A stretch of 64,000 bases of DNA from the NCBI GenBank assembly GCA_013289175.1, contig JABDAN010000002.1, positions 1 through 64,000 of the forward strand, read 5' to 3'. The stretch's first letter is position 1. Each line of letters begins with the position of its first letter. Source of the DNA: Bacteroidota bacterium. Its GTDB lineage: Bacteria; Bacteroidota; Bacteroidia; Chitinophagales; Chitinophagaceae. Of this stretch, positions 10,975 to 20,694 are shown piece by piece. The notes under the pieces are model-generated. The model was not told the origin of the DNA. It saw only the letters and a program-made list of their open reading frames with translations, and ran no database searches. Made by a program: the position numbers and the translations under genes.

Positions 10975-11814
10975 ATGAATAAATTATACCTGATTTGTTT
11001 TACGATGATTTGCTGTTTTTTTGGAGAACAGTCGCTTGGACAATCAGTCATACCATATGGTTCTAATGGGGGTAGTTATGTAACGATCTTTAATAAAAAG
11101 ATCTACTATGAAGAATATGGGAAAGGTGTCCCATTGATTATGTTGGAAGGAGGCATGAAAAGTATTAAAGACTTCTCATTTTGCATTCCTGAATTGATGA
11201 AACATTTTAGGGTCATCGCGCCGGACGATCCTGGACAAGGGAGGTCCGAAATGTTAGATACGATGACTTATGATTTATTGGCCGACTATGCCTCCAAACT
11301 AATTGATATTCTAAAATTAGATAGCGCCTACGTGATCGGTTGGAGTGATGGAGGAATAGCTGCCTTAATTTTATCGGTTAAACGACCAGATAAAATTAAA
11401 AAGGTTTTGGTTTCAGGAGCCAACTATACAAAAGATTCCTATGTCTCCTATGATTCAGCCAGAAAGGACAGCTTGGAACTCCTTCCTCCTGGCTATCAAC
11501 TATCTCCCGAAGACCAGAAATGGGCAGATAGTTATTTTATTGCGAATAGAGCCAACTGGAGGAAAATTGTAAATGACAGGAAAGTGATGTGGGATCAGCC
11601 TTATTATTTTCCGAAAGAATTATTCAGCAAAATGAAAATTCCTGTTATGATTGTATCTGGCGACAGGGATATGATTAAACTGGAACACAGTATTGAAATG
11701 TATCGTTTGATAAAAAAAGGTCAGCTATGTATTTTGCCAAATACAAGTCACGATGTTTTCAATGAGAGGCCTGAGCTCATCAGTGAGATTGCTACTCATT
11801 TCTTTGAAAAATAA
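10975..11814 (+). CDS. Alpha/beta hydrolase, exported
   Basis: Start taken at MNKLYLICFTMICCFFGEQSLGQ (signal peptide-like); GWSDGG nucleophile elbow, C-terminal SHDVFNERPE. Confidence 0.85.
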   Translation: MNKLYLICFTMICCFFGEQSLGQSVIPYGSNGGSYVTIFNKKIYYEEYGKGVPLIMLEGGMKSIKDFSFCIPELMKHFRVIAPDDPGQGRSEMLDTMTYDLLADYASKLIDILKLDSAYVIGWSDGGIAALILSVKRPDKIKKVLVSGANYTKDSYVSYDSARKDSLELLPPGYQLSPEDQKWADSYFIANRANWRKIVNDRKVMWDQPYYFPKELFSKMKIPVMIVSGDRDMIKLEHSIEMYRLIKKGQLCILPNTSHDVFNERPELISEIATHFFEK

Positions 11815-11845
11815 GAACACGATGTGCAATCCTTACGCCCTTTCA

Positions 11846-12670
11846 TCATTCAAATTTTTTTAGGTAATAAGATTCAAAGCGACAGGAAGCTGTTTGAATC
11901 GCGCCTTTTCCCAGATGATACCACGGGCTCCATTCGGGTTCGTAGGGATTGGCCAGAACATAGATGGACTGAGCGGGCATATATCCTTCCACCAATTTAT
12001 ACAAAGTGTCTCCGCGATCGCTCAGGGCCTCATCCATGACCAGACAACAATGACCGGGATGACCTGGAAAAATAATAACGGTACCGGTCTCAAGTCGGCT
12101 GGCAGATTTCAGTTCCCGGCAAAGTGAAACGGTATTCGCATAGGCATAAACGATATCCAAGTACCGTCTTAGGGCTGTGTGGGAGATGATATCAATGGGA
12201 GCTGCGGTCTGGCGTAGATGTATGGAGTTGGCCTGCAAGACAGGTCTCATTCCGTGCAGATAGGCAGAAAAAGTATAATAGTCGCCCGAATTGAAATGAA
12301 ATCCGATCTGGTCATATTTTTTCTGACCAAACAGATACTCCGATCTCAGCCGGATGAGTGCATCGGCACATTGTTGTAAGTCCGCATGGCCTACATCATA
12401 ACTTAGTATGGCAACATGTTTTTCCTGGTCTTCTACGGGATTTCCCTTAAAGTCCAGAATCGGTCCATCTTGGACGGGGAGATGTTGCAGAAAATAACAC
12501 CAGGAGTCCCGGGGATAAGCGACGGGTTGAAGATGCGGGATTTTTACCATACCGGCATCTACGTCATCACTGGAATTTGCGGATCGGCGCCATGCGAAGC
12601 GACCAACAGAGATGAATGCGATCAGGGCAGTGGGAATAATCAATAATAAAAACCGGACAGGGGTTTGCAT
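11846..12670 (-). CDS. DUF4846-like protein
   Basis: 274 aa; HLQPVAYPRDSWCYFLQHLP, HFNSGDYYTFSAYLHGMRP; family assignment from recall. Confidence 0.65.
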   Translation of the reverse strand: MQTPVRFLLLIIPTALIAFISVGRFAWRRSANSSDDVDAGMVKIPHLQPVAYPRDSWCYFLQHLPVQDGPILDFKGNPVEDQEKHVAILSYDVGHADLQQCADALIRLRSEYLFGQKKYDQIGFHFNSGDYYTFSAYLHGMRPVLQANSIHLRQTAAPIDIISHTALRRYLDIVYAYANTVSLCRELKSASRLETGTVIIFPGHPGHCCLVMDEALSDRGDTLYKLVEGYMPAQSIYVLANPYEPEWSPWYHLGKGAIQTASCRFESYYLKKFE

Positions 12671-12769
12671 GAGTGAGTTTACTCATGGATGCAGAAGCGA
12701 ATGGATTCCATAGTCCGGGACCCTCCTTCACAAAATCTTAAGAGTTGACCTTGCAACCTGTCCCCAAGA

Positions 12770-15163
12770 TTATTTTCCTCCGAATAGCCGTTTGAAAAAT
12801 CCTTTCTTTTTCTTCTCTTCGGCGGCCGGTGTGGTCTTTACGGGGTCAATTTTTTTTTTACCGCCATTGGCTTCGTCTAGTATGCGTTGTTCGTCCGGAG
12901 AGAGTTTAGAATCCACCGGGACATGGGGTGAGCTGGTGTCCAGGTAATCTCCGGCATGACCATTTCCCTGATTATCACCTTCAGCACCGGGCGCAATCGT
13001 CGGGTCGATGATGTGGGAGTAATCATACATCATGTCGGCCTTCATATTTTCGGGTTGTACAAACCTCGCTTTGCGGTTAAGGCCTACGTCTTTGTCGGCT
13101 GCTGTTTTTGCATAAAAATATTCCCAGATAGGACGGGCTGCCCTTCCGCCCTCACCCAAACCTCCGTCCAGCCGGATGAAATTATCATCGCAGCCGATCC
13201 AAACGCCGGCCAGCAGTTGAGGCGTATACCCAATAAACCAGGCATCGGTATTGTTCTGTGTGGTACCTGTTTTGCCACCCATTTCAGCCAGACCCAGCCG
13301 GTCACGCATGCCAGCCGCCGTTCCGATGTCGACCGTTCCTTGCATCATGCGACACATAGTATAAGCCGTATTTTGACTTATGACTTCCTTCCTTTCTGTA
13401 TCGAAGCGGTCAAGCACATTTCCGTTTTTATCTTCTATACGAACGATATAATAAGGCTTGGTGCTGAAGCCGCCGGAAGGAAACATCGTATATCCCCACA
13501 TCATTTCATAAAGAGAAATTTCAATGGCACCCAGGGCAAGGGAAGGGTAGGCTTCCATCTTGGATTTGATATTGATATTGTGTAGGAAGTCGACAAAGCG
13601 CTTGGGTCCAACCTGCTTCATAATGGAAGCAGAGGCGCAGTTTAAGGAGTGGGCCAGGGCGGTGGCCATGGTTACCTGTGGATCCATTTTACATTTACCT
13701 CCGGCCGGTACCAGTCCGAATCCTTCAAAATATTGTGCTTCGTTGTCCACAATGGTTTCCGGTGTGAATCCCGCATCTTCAATGGCATCTGCATACAACA
13801 ATGGCTTTATGGATGAACCCACCTGACGCTTTGTATTCAGATTGGCATGATCGAATTTGTAGGTTTTAAAATCAATTCCACCGATCCAGGCTTTCACCGC
13901 GCCACTCATCGGGTCCATTGCCAGAAAGGCTGTCTGCATCATCTGGTGGTTATACTTGATGGAATCCAAGGGCGTCATGACGGTGTCGGTTTCCCGCCGG
14001 GAATTCCAGGCGAATACTTTCATGGCAGTCGGCTGGTCGAATGATTTTCGAATCTCTGCAGCAGGCACGCCGTCATCTTCCATATTTCTCCATCTTTCTG
14101 TATTGCGGATAAGAGACTCCAGGATATTGGAGTGGTCTTTCCATACCAATCCCTTGCGGATGGAGGGTTGGATGTTGAGTACTTTTTGCAGACTGGGCAC
14201 TTGTTTGGCGACCGCTTCCTCGGCATAGAGCTGCATGCGGGGATTGATGGTGGTATAGATCCGCAAACCATCTTCATACAAGTCATAGGGTTCACCCGTC
14301 GCCGGATTTTTATGTTCCTTACACCATTTTTTCAAATCGTCCCGGATCACGTCGCGGAAATAAGGAGCCAGTCCGTTGTTCTCATCGAGTTTCTTATAGT
14401 TTGACAGATCGTTGGGTATCATTTTGTATTTCCGGCCTTCTTCCTCGGTGATATAGTTGCTTTCCACCATCCGGTTGATCACCACATTGCGCCGTTCAAA
14501 AGCAGCTTTTGGATTTTTTCTGGGATTGTATAACGTGTTTCCGCTGAGCATGCCGATCAGCATGGCTGCTTCATTGACGGAAAGCTGGTCGGGTTCCTTC
14601 TGAAAAAAAGTTCGGCTTGCATTGCGGATCCCGTAAACATTGTCTCCGAACGGTACGGCATTCAGGTAGAGGGCGATGATTTCCTCCTTGGTAAAATTTC
14701 TTTCCAGGCGCACGGCAGTGATCCACTCTTTTAGTTTTTCAATGCCGCGCCGGGCCATATTGTGGGAACCCTGTCCCAGCATGTATTTGGCCAGCTGCTG
14801 GGTTATGGTGCTTCCACCTCCGTCCCGACCCAGTTTTACAACGGCCCGCAAGACGCCCATGCCATCGATCCCTGAGTGCTCGTAAAACCTTTTGTCTTCA
14901 GTAGAGAGCAGGGCGTTGACGGCATTTTTAGAGATATCGTGGTACTCCACATTGCTGCGGTTGCTTTTGTCTTTATAATATTTGCCCATCAAGGTCCCAT
15001 CATCGGCATAGACTTCGGAAGCCAGCATGATGGAAGGATTTTCTAACTCTTTTAAAGAAGGCAGGGGACCGAATACGCCTAAGTTTATCAGGAACAGCAA
15101 TAGGATAAAAGCGACCAGACCGGTGAAAAAAATCTTCCAGAATATGGGAACTGCTTTGCGCAT
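12770..15163 (-). CDS. Penicillin-binding protein 1A (transglycosylase/transpeptidase)
   Basis: STEDKRFYEHSGID, GGSTITQQLAKYML, GSSIKPLLY, GGKTGTTQNNTDAWFIGYTPQL. Confidence 0.95.
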   Translation of the reverse strand: MRKAVPIFWKIFFTGLVAFILLLFLINLGVFGPLPSLKELENPSIMLASEVYADDGTLMGKYYKDKSNRSNVEYHDISKNAVNALLSTEDKRFYEHSGIDGMGVLRAVVKLGRDGGGSTITQQLAKYMLGQGSHNMARRGIEKLKEWITAVRLERNFTKEEIIALYLNAVPFGDNVYGIRNASRTFFQKEPDQLSVNEAAMLIGMLSGNTLYNPRKNPKAAFERRNVVINRMVESNYITEEEGRKYKMIPNDLSNYKKLDENNGLAPYFRDVIRDDLKKWCKEHKNPATGEPYDLYEDGLRIYTTINPRMQLYAEEAVAKQVPSLQKVLNIQPSIRKGLVWKDHSNILESLIRNTERWRNMEDDGVPAAEIRKSFDQPTAMKVFAWNSRRETDTVMTPLDSIKYNHQMMQTAFLAMDPMSGAVKAWIGGIDFKTYKFDHANLNTKRQVGSSIKPLLYADAIEDAGFTPETIVDNEAQYFEGFGLVPAGGKCKMDPQVTMATALAHSLNCASASIMKQVGPKRFVDFLHNINIKSKMEAYPSLALGAIEISLYEMMWGYTMFPSGGFSTKPYYIVRIEDKNGNVLDRFDTERKEVISQNTAYTMCRMMQGTVDIGTAAGMRDRLGLAEMGGKTGTTQNNTDAWFIGYTPQLLAGVWIGCDDNFIRLDGGLGEGGRAARPIWEYFYAKTAADKDVGLNRKARFVQPENMKADMMYDYSHIIDPTIAPGAEGDNQGNGHAGDYLDTSSPHVPVDSKLSPDEQRILDEANGGKKKIDPVKTTPAAEEKKKKGFFKRLFGGK

Positions 15164-15265
15164 ATTTTTAATATTAAATCATTTTCATAAGTCCTATTCT
15201 TCTTTCGCCACGGTCACCCTCACGTAAATCCGACCCTGGAAGTTACCGGGAAGGATTTTTCCGGA

Positions 15266-18247
15266 TTACTTGCCGGCAGGAAATTTATCAGGCACATTCA
15301 CCTGCAAAAATCTTTTATAGAGTTGCATGTCCATATTGGCCTTCAGGATCTGCAGGTTCTGATCATCGATGATGATGAAGTAGTATTTGCCGGCCGGTAA
15401 CCAAGGAATAATTTCTCTGGGCGCTGCATTACCGGCTTTGTCCAGGTAAGTCAGGGCGGCCGCGGCGTCTTCAAATCCGTGAATGATCATCAGTTTAACG
15501 CTGTCATTGATCGATTCCTTGCTGGTTTCGAAATTTTTTCCATAGAAATTTTCCCGGTCATAACGATCGAAGGCATTTTTTGATTCGGTTACATAAACCG
15601 GATCCACCTTATTCATCACCAGGACGACGGATTGCGGTTTATCCGGCGACCAGGTATAGGGTGACACAAACAAGGCCTGAGCCCTGAGCTGTTGGGCGTC
15701 CAGCTTTTTGATGACGATCTGTGAACTGTCGCGTTTCAAGCTCGGCATATTCAGGGACTTGGATTTCATTTCCGCTGAATCAATGGTTTTGGCCAGGGCT
15801 GCTGCGTTGGCCAGACGGGCAATGCTGTCTTCGGCCATCCGGTTCACGTGCAGGTTGCGCAAGTAGTTTTCTATTTTCTCCCTTTCATTTAAAACTCGCA
15901 GGAGATTCTTGGCTTTTGCCGCCATGGTGGTACCCGTGTATTTTGTAATAATGGTGTTTAAGGTGACTTTGCCAATGCTGTCATAGCGGTAATGGATATA
16001 GTAGACGGCCTCGACGTAGAGGAGCTGAGGTGTCCAGTATTTCTCTCCATAGGTACTGTCAAGGGCCAGCTTTTCCTTCGCGGCTTCGTCAAAATGTCCC
16101 TCAATCATTTGTTCGTATACATTCTCATAAGCCCGGGTGGCCAGGGTGCGCACCGGCATGTCTTCGGGTTGTTTGGATGGATTTTGGATCATCGCCAGCC
16201 AGCGGCTGCTGGGGAAGCGCTGCTTCATCATCGCCAGAATCCTTGCGGCATTGGCAGAATCGTTTAAATGCAAGTAACAATAGTATTGATCGAAGAGTGC
16301 TTCCTGAAAGAACCGGGTATCGGGAAATCTTGTTTCCAGGCTGTCATACATTTTCAGGGCAGTCCGGTAATCGGGTATATAGTCCTGAAGGGCCTTGCCC
16401 AAAATAAAAAAAGCCATTTCTACAGAATCCTGGGATTTTTTTAGTTTTTCCGGTGTCAGCGGAACGGCTTCCAGCAACTTTTGGGCAGTTAATTCCGGTG
16501 CCTGTGGCGCGACCGGTGTATTTTCTGCACCGTTCAACACCAGATTGCTGGCGGGTGTCAGACCCGTGACCTGTCGGTTGATCATCGCCTGAACTTCCCA
16601 GTTGTCGACATTGGGCCGGTTACCCCATTTTGATTTAAAGTTATTGTATCCACTGGCTTTGACGGCCTGATTATAAAAGTACCAGTCGCCCTGACCGGTA
16701 TTGCTGAACATATCGATGGTCGGAGTGTTGCCCGCAAATCCGTAACCGGCCGAACCTCCGCCAAAATTATCTTCTTCCTTGAGCCCTTGTTGTCTGCGGT
16801 AAGCCCGCAACATTTTTTTGATATAGTCATCCCTTTCTGCTGGCGTCATGGCAGCGATCATTTGAAGGCTGTCCTGTCTTTGAATGATCAGGATTTCAGG
16901 AACGATATGGCTTAGCGCGATTTTTCTGTCCAGCAATATCTTCAGTGAATCGGCAATCATCGGATTGCTTGTATTGACGCTGTCGTAAGCATATTTGGCT
17001 TGCGGATACATTTTGTCTTCCATGAAGATCCATCCCAGTTTCAGAAAAGCGCGGTCGCGGTTGTATCCTAGGCCATTGGCGTGTTCTATACATTTTTTGT
17101 AATAAATGCGGGCCGCTTTTCGATCATTTCTCTCCAGTTCCATTTCTGCTGCCACATAATAAATGACATCCAGGTAGGGCTGGTAAATCTCCTTTCGGGC
17201 CATGCGCATGAGCGCATTGAGATTTTTTTGAATATAATTCGCGTCCTTGGCGCCGCTGCCATTGTTGTCCCGGATGGCATTGAGCCGGGCGTATACGGAG
17301 AGTGCCGGATCCAGCGTATTGGTAGATGCTTTTTCAAACCAGGCTTTGGCAGCTGCCGGGTTGTTGCTCCGCTCATAGAGTTGGGCAATGAGGTATTCCC
17401 AGCGCGCGGCTTCTCCCTGGTCGGTGGTATTGTCCAGGGCCAGGCTGAGATGATAAGCAGCACTGTCCCACTGTTTGATTTTGTAGTTCCACAAAGCCTG
17501 CATTTCATGCAGGGAAGGTTTGAGGCGGGCAGGAAAGTTCGGATCCTCTTTGAGTACCTCGATCAATACGGCGCCGCGCGTTAATTTATCCTGTTGAAAA
17601 TAGGTTCTGATCTGCCAGATAAAAGATTCATTTCGGCTAGGCGGGGTGGTGAAAACCTTTTTTAACAGGCTGGTTTTTTCGTCCGTGGAAACGGTGAAGG
17701 CGTTTCCCCCGTCTGCATTGCTTCCAATGGGAATGGGATAGCCGTCTGGATCCCGGGGAGCATAGGCGTAATTGACAAACTGGAAAAGAATATGAGCGGA
17801 ATCCAGGTTGTTTTTATAAAAATAGGCACGACCCATCAGCATATACAGATTGTCATTCCAGCTGTTTCTCAGGTCATGCAGTAAAACGGCCGAATTCACT
17901 TTATCCAATACGGAATCCAAGTTTCTTTTGTCCTTGGATGTCGCCTCCAGGGTATAGTTGTAAAAAGGCAGCAGTTGGGTATAGTCCTCCCTGAACTGTG
18001 CTTTGGCCCGGGCCAAGACTTCATTGAGTTTGTTGTTGGTATTGAAGTACCAGTTGTATTGGGTGATGGTATTCTGCAGCAGTGCGCGGGCATCGGTCCA
18101 CTTGGTATCGGTCGTCTTTTCATAACCCAGGCTCCGGTCTTCATACCGGGGTGGTTTTTTCAGATCATAGTCCACTCCAACCTGGCCGAATGAGACCAAG
18201 GGGAAGATTAATGATAGAAAAATAACCGAGGCGACGATCCGTTTCAC
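15266..18247 (-). CDS. porW: PorW/SprE-like TPR protein of type IX secretion / gliding
   Basis: 993 aa, N-terminal signal peptide, TPR-like helices, closing ...DQNLQILKANMDMQLYKRFLQ; family from recall. Confidence 0.7.
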   Translation of the reverse strand: MKRIVASVIFLSLIFPLVSFGQVGVDYDLKKPPRYEDRSLGYEKTTDTKWTDARALLQNTITQYNWYFNTNNKLNEVLARAKAQFREDYTQLLPFYNYTLEATSKDKRNLDSVLDKVNSAVLLHDLRNSWNDNLYMLMGRAYFYKNNLDSAHILFQFVNYAYAPRDPDGYPIPIGSNADGGNAFTVSTDEKTSLLKKVFTTPPSRNESFIWQIRTYFQQDKLTRGAVLIEVLKEDPNFPARLKPSLHEMQALWNYKIKQWDSAAYHLSLALDNTTDQGEAARWEYLIAQLYERSNNPAAAKAWFEKASTNTLDPALSVYARLNAIRDNNGSGAKDANYIQKNLNALMRMARKEIYQPYLDVIYYVAAEMELERNDRKAARIYYKKCIEHANGLGYNRDRAFLKLGWIFMEDKMYPQAKYAYDSVNTSNPMIADSLKILLDRKIALSHIVPEILIIQRQDSLQMIAAMTPAERDDYIKKMLRAYRRQQGLKEEDNFGGGSAGYGFAGNTPTIDMFSNTGQGDWYFYNQAVKASGYNNFKSKWGNRPNVDNWEVQAMINRQVTGLTPASNLVLNGAENTPVAPQAPELTAQKLLEAVPLTPEKLKKSQDSVEMAFFILGKALQDYIPDYRTALKMYDSLETRFPDTRFFQEALFDQYYCYLHLNDSANAARILAMMKQRFPSSRWLAMIQNPSKQPEDMPVRTLATRAYENVYEQMIEGHFDEAAKEKLALDSTYGEKYWTPQLLYVEAVYYIHYRYDSIGKVTLNTIITKYTGTTMAAKAKNLLRVLNEREKIENYLRNLHVNRMAEDSIARLANAAALAKTIDSAEMKSKSLNMPSLKRDSSQIVIKKLDAQQLRAQALFVSPYTWSPDKPQSVVLVMNKVDPVYVTESKNAFDRYDRENFYGKNFETSKESINDSVKLMIIHGFEDAAAALTYLDKAGNAAPREIIPWLPAGKYYFIIIDDQNLQILKANMDMQLYKRFLQVNVPDKFPAGK

Positions 18248-18386
18248 CCTTCAACCTTTAGGATTGCATGCAAACTAAAAAGTTATTAACTGATAAACCC
18301 ATAATTTATTTTAAAATTTCACCAATTTAAGGCCGTTTTAACCTGCAAACCAATAACTTGTTATCTTTAAGCCGCAATATCCGCAT

Positions 18387-18782
18387 ATGGCCAAATTCGA
18401 TGCCAATTCCACCCTTAAGCGATTACAGAACCGCTACCGCCTGGTGGTGATGAACGACGACACCTATGAAGAAGTGGTCACATTCAAGCTTTCCCGGCTC
18501 AGTGTATATGTATTTCTCAGCACGGTTTTTGTGTTACTGACCGGTCTTACAGTTGCTTTAATTGTATTTACTCCATTAAAACTTTATATCCCCGGATATG
18601 GAGATTTAAATAATACTACGGAGTTGCGTGAACTAAAAATACGTACTGATTCGTTAGAGATGGAAATGAGGTACCGGGATCAGTATTTTCAGAGCCTGAA
18701 AACGGTTTTGGAGGGTGGAAGTACGGTAAAAGTGGATACAACGGCCCTTAAGATTCCGAAAGCGGAAAAAATCGACGATTGA
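18387..18782 (+). CDS. Single-TM protein resembling N-terminus of Bacteroidetes M23 metallopeptidases, lacking the peptidase domain
   Basis: LQNRYRLVVMNDDTYEEVVTFKLSRLSVYVF + TM + coiled segment; stops at 131 aa. Confidence 0.6.
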   Translation: MAKFDANSTLKRLQNRYRLVVMNDDTYEEVVTFKLSRLSVYVFLSTVFVLLTGLTVALIVFTPLKLYIPGYGDLNNTTELRELKIRTDSLEMEMRYRDQYFQSLKTVLEGGSTVKVDTTALKIPKAEKIDD

Positions 18783-18794
18783 AATCTAATACCA

Positions 18795-19241
18795 ATGTTT
18801 AATAACAAATCCAAATCTGAAACAGCAGAGACAGTTACTCCTCCCGGCAGCGCCAGCCTGATTGGCAGCGGAACCTCCCTCAAAGGGGATATTACCAGCA
18901 ACGGTGACTTAAGGATTGACGGCACCCTGGTGGGCAACATCATCTGTACTTCCAAGGTCATCATCGGCGCAAACGGCGTGGTGGAAGGGGATATCAGTGG
19001 GCAGACCGCCGATATCATGGGGAAGGTCAGTGGCACCATCAAGGTAAAAGAGTTGCTTCAGTTGAAGAGCAACTGCCAGGTAAATGGCAACCTGTATTCT
19101 GCCAAACTCCAGATCGAACCGGCCGCCAATTTCAATGGTCAGTGTCATATGGTGGTAGAGCAGGCAACCGGAAATGTCAAAACAGGTTCTGAGTCCAGAA
19201 AAGACGATTACCTGAAGAGTCCTTCGCTGGCCATATCCTAA
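18795..19241 (+). CDS. Bactofilin (polymer-forming cytoskeletal protein)
   Basis: SLIGSGTSLKGDITSNGDLRIDGTLVGNIICTSKVIIGANGVVEGDISGQTADIMGKVSG beta-helix pattern. Confidence 0.92.
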   Translation: MFNNKSKSETAETVTPPGSASLIGSGTSLKGDITSNGDLRIDGTLVGNIICTSKVIIGANGVVEGDISGQTADIMGKVSGTIKVKELLQLKSNCQVNGNLYSAKLQIEPAANFNGQCHMVVEQATGNVKTGSESRKDDYLKSPSLAIS

Positions 19242-19465
19242 TTGGAGGAGTCGATTTTATCATCCAGCCTCGTACATTTTCGGCCAGCGTTTTGGCTGGT
19301 TCATGGAATAAATCGTCCGTGGTCCAAGTGGCGCCCACAAGTGAAATCTTGTAAGGTGAAAGGGCTTCATTGGTCCGGACTGAGGGCCCGCATCTTTTCA
19401 TCTATCTCCATTGCGGTCATTAGGGTCTGAGGGTAAAAGATGTAAATTTGCGTCCAAAGCAGCGC

Positions 19466-19867
19466 ATGCAAAAAGGTATTTTCGGTCGGGCTTATTCTTC
19501 CCTGTTTTACTTATTCCTGGGTCTTTCAGCCGGACTGTTTATCTGCCAGTATTTTTTTACCCCCTCGTCCATCCGTTTCTCCGTCTTGCAATGGGGAAAT
19601 CTATTGCTGTTTCTTATCGGATGGGTGTCGCTGCGCATGAGTTTACAGGCACTCCACCACAAAAATGTGCAGGTATTTCTGCGACTGGTGTATGGGTCGT
19701 TTTTAATGAAATTTTTTGTTCTAGCTATCGCCGCCTGCATTTACATTTTCGTCAACAAAAAGGACATCAATAAACCGGCGCTTTTTGGATGTTTCGGATT
19801 GTATTTTATCTATACCTTCCTGGAAGTGCGAACCGTGATGAAACAGAGTAAAAATACCCATGCCTAA
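19466..19867 (+). CDS. Four-TM hypothetical membrane protein
   Basis: Start at MQKGIFGRAYSS, downstream of TAAATTTG at 19443-19450; hydrophobic segments. Confidence 0.65.
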   Translation: MQKGIFGRAYSSLFYLFLGLSAGLFICQYFFTPSSIRFSVLQWGNLLLFLIGWVSLRMSLQALHHKNVQVFLRLVYGSFLMKFFVLAIAACIYIFVNKKDINKPALFGCFGLYFIYTFLEVRTVMKQSKNTHA

Positions 19868-20480
19868 AAGGGAAGCACCGCTCGAATACCTCAATCAATA
19901 TCTGCCCGCAGGAGCTTCGGAAAAACTCCTGGAATATCTCCACCTCTATAAGGTACACCTGACCATCACCCGTACGCGAAAGAGCGTATTGGGAGACTAT
20001 CGTCACGCAACGGGATCTGACCATCACCGCATCAGTGTCAACGGCAACCTCAATAAATATGCATTTCTGATTACCCTCATTCATGAAATTGGTCACCTGA
20101 TCACTTTTCAGCAATACGGCAATCGGGTCAATGCCCATGGCAAAGAATGGAAACTGGCCTACCGGCGGGTCCTGGAAGATTTCATGCGACTGAAGTTGTT
20201 TCCCGTGGACCTGCAGCAAACCCTGCTGAAATCCCTACACGACCTGCCTGCCAGCAGCTGCTCGGATGCAAACCTGACCCGGGTGCTAAAAAACTATGAC
20301 GCACCCGATAAAACGGTGTTGGTGGAAGATCTGCCGGAAGGAAGAATATTCAAGACCTCCGATGGGAGAATCTTTAAAAGAGGAAAACAGATCCGTAAGC
20401 GAATTGAATGTACGGAGCATCGTTCAGGAAAATTGTATCTGTTTAGTCCTGTTTATGAAGTAGAGCCGTTGGGTGGCTGA
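19860..20480 (+). CDS. SprT-like domain protein (zinc-dependent)
   Basis: LIHEIGHLITFQQYGNRVNAHGKEWKLAYRRV: HExxH plus SprT context. Confidence 0.85.
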   Translation: MPKREAPLEYLNQYLPAGASEKLLEYLHLYKVHLTITRTRKSVLGDYRHATGSDHHRISVNGNLNKYAFLITLIHEIGHLITFQQYGNRVNAHGKEWKLAYRRVLEDFMRLKLFPVDLQQTLLKSLHDLPASSCSDANLTRVLKNYDAPDKTVLVEDLPEGRIFKTSDGRIFKRGKQIRKRIECTEHRSGKLYLFSPVYEVEPLGG

Positions 20481-20481
20481 T

Positions 20482-20568
20482 TCAGGAACCGATAACTGCC
20501 ATCAGGCCATAGAGAACAATTACTGTCAGGACAACAATGGCCAAAAATGGTTTGTGGGCGGATTTCAT
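20482..20568 (-). CDS. Candidate 28-aa hydrophobic microprotein
   Basis: MKSAHKPFLAIVVLTVIVLYGLMAVIGS* read by hand on minus strand in an otherwise empty intergenic region; one TM helix with positive N-terminus. Confidence 0.45.
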   Translation of the reverse strand: MKSAHKPFLAIVVLTVIVLYGLMAVIGS

Positions 20569-20596
20569 AGTAGCATTTTTCGTTTTCGTAGATTGG

Positions 20597-20612
20597 ATCT
20601 TAACGTTAAGAT
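20597..20612. promoter_or_regulatory. Perfect 16-bp palindrome, candidate operator
   Basis: ATCTTAAC|GTTAAGAT between sprT-like gene/microORF and ftsE. Confidence 0.5.
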
Positions 20613-20660
20613 ATTCTTTTTATTTTTCAGATGCAAGTATTCCGGGGGTCAATTTGTGCA

Positions 20661-20690
20661 TTGCTGATTCGGAACTCCCCTTTAACTTTG
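20661..20690 (+). promoter_or_regulatory. Promoter of ftsE
   Basis: TTG 20661-20663, 19-nt spacer, TAACTTTG 20683-20690. Confidence 0.65.
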
Positions 20691-20694
20691 AAAT

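Noticed and set aside
12956-13585. Plus-strand ORF of 209 aa
   Set aside because: Antisense shadow of PBP1A.
19242-19445. Possible degraded gene between bactofilin and the four-TM protein
   Set aside because: No frame gives recognisable family motifs; only short, low-complexity ORFs.
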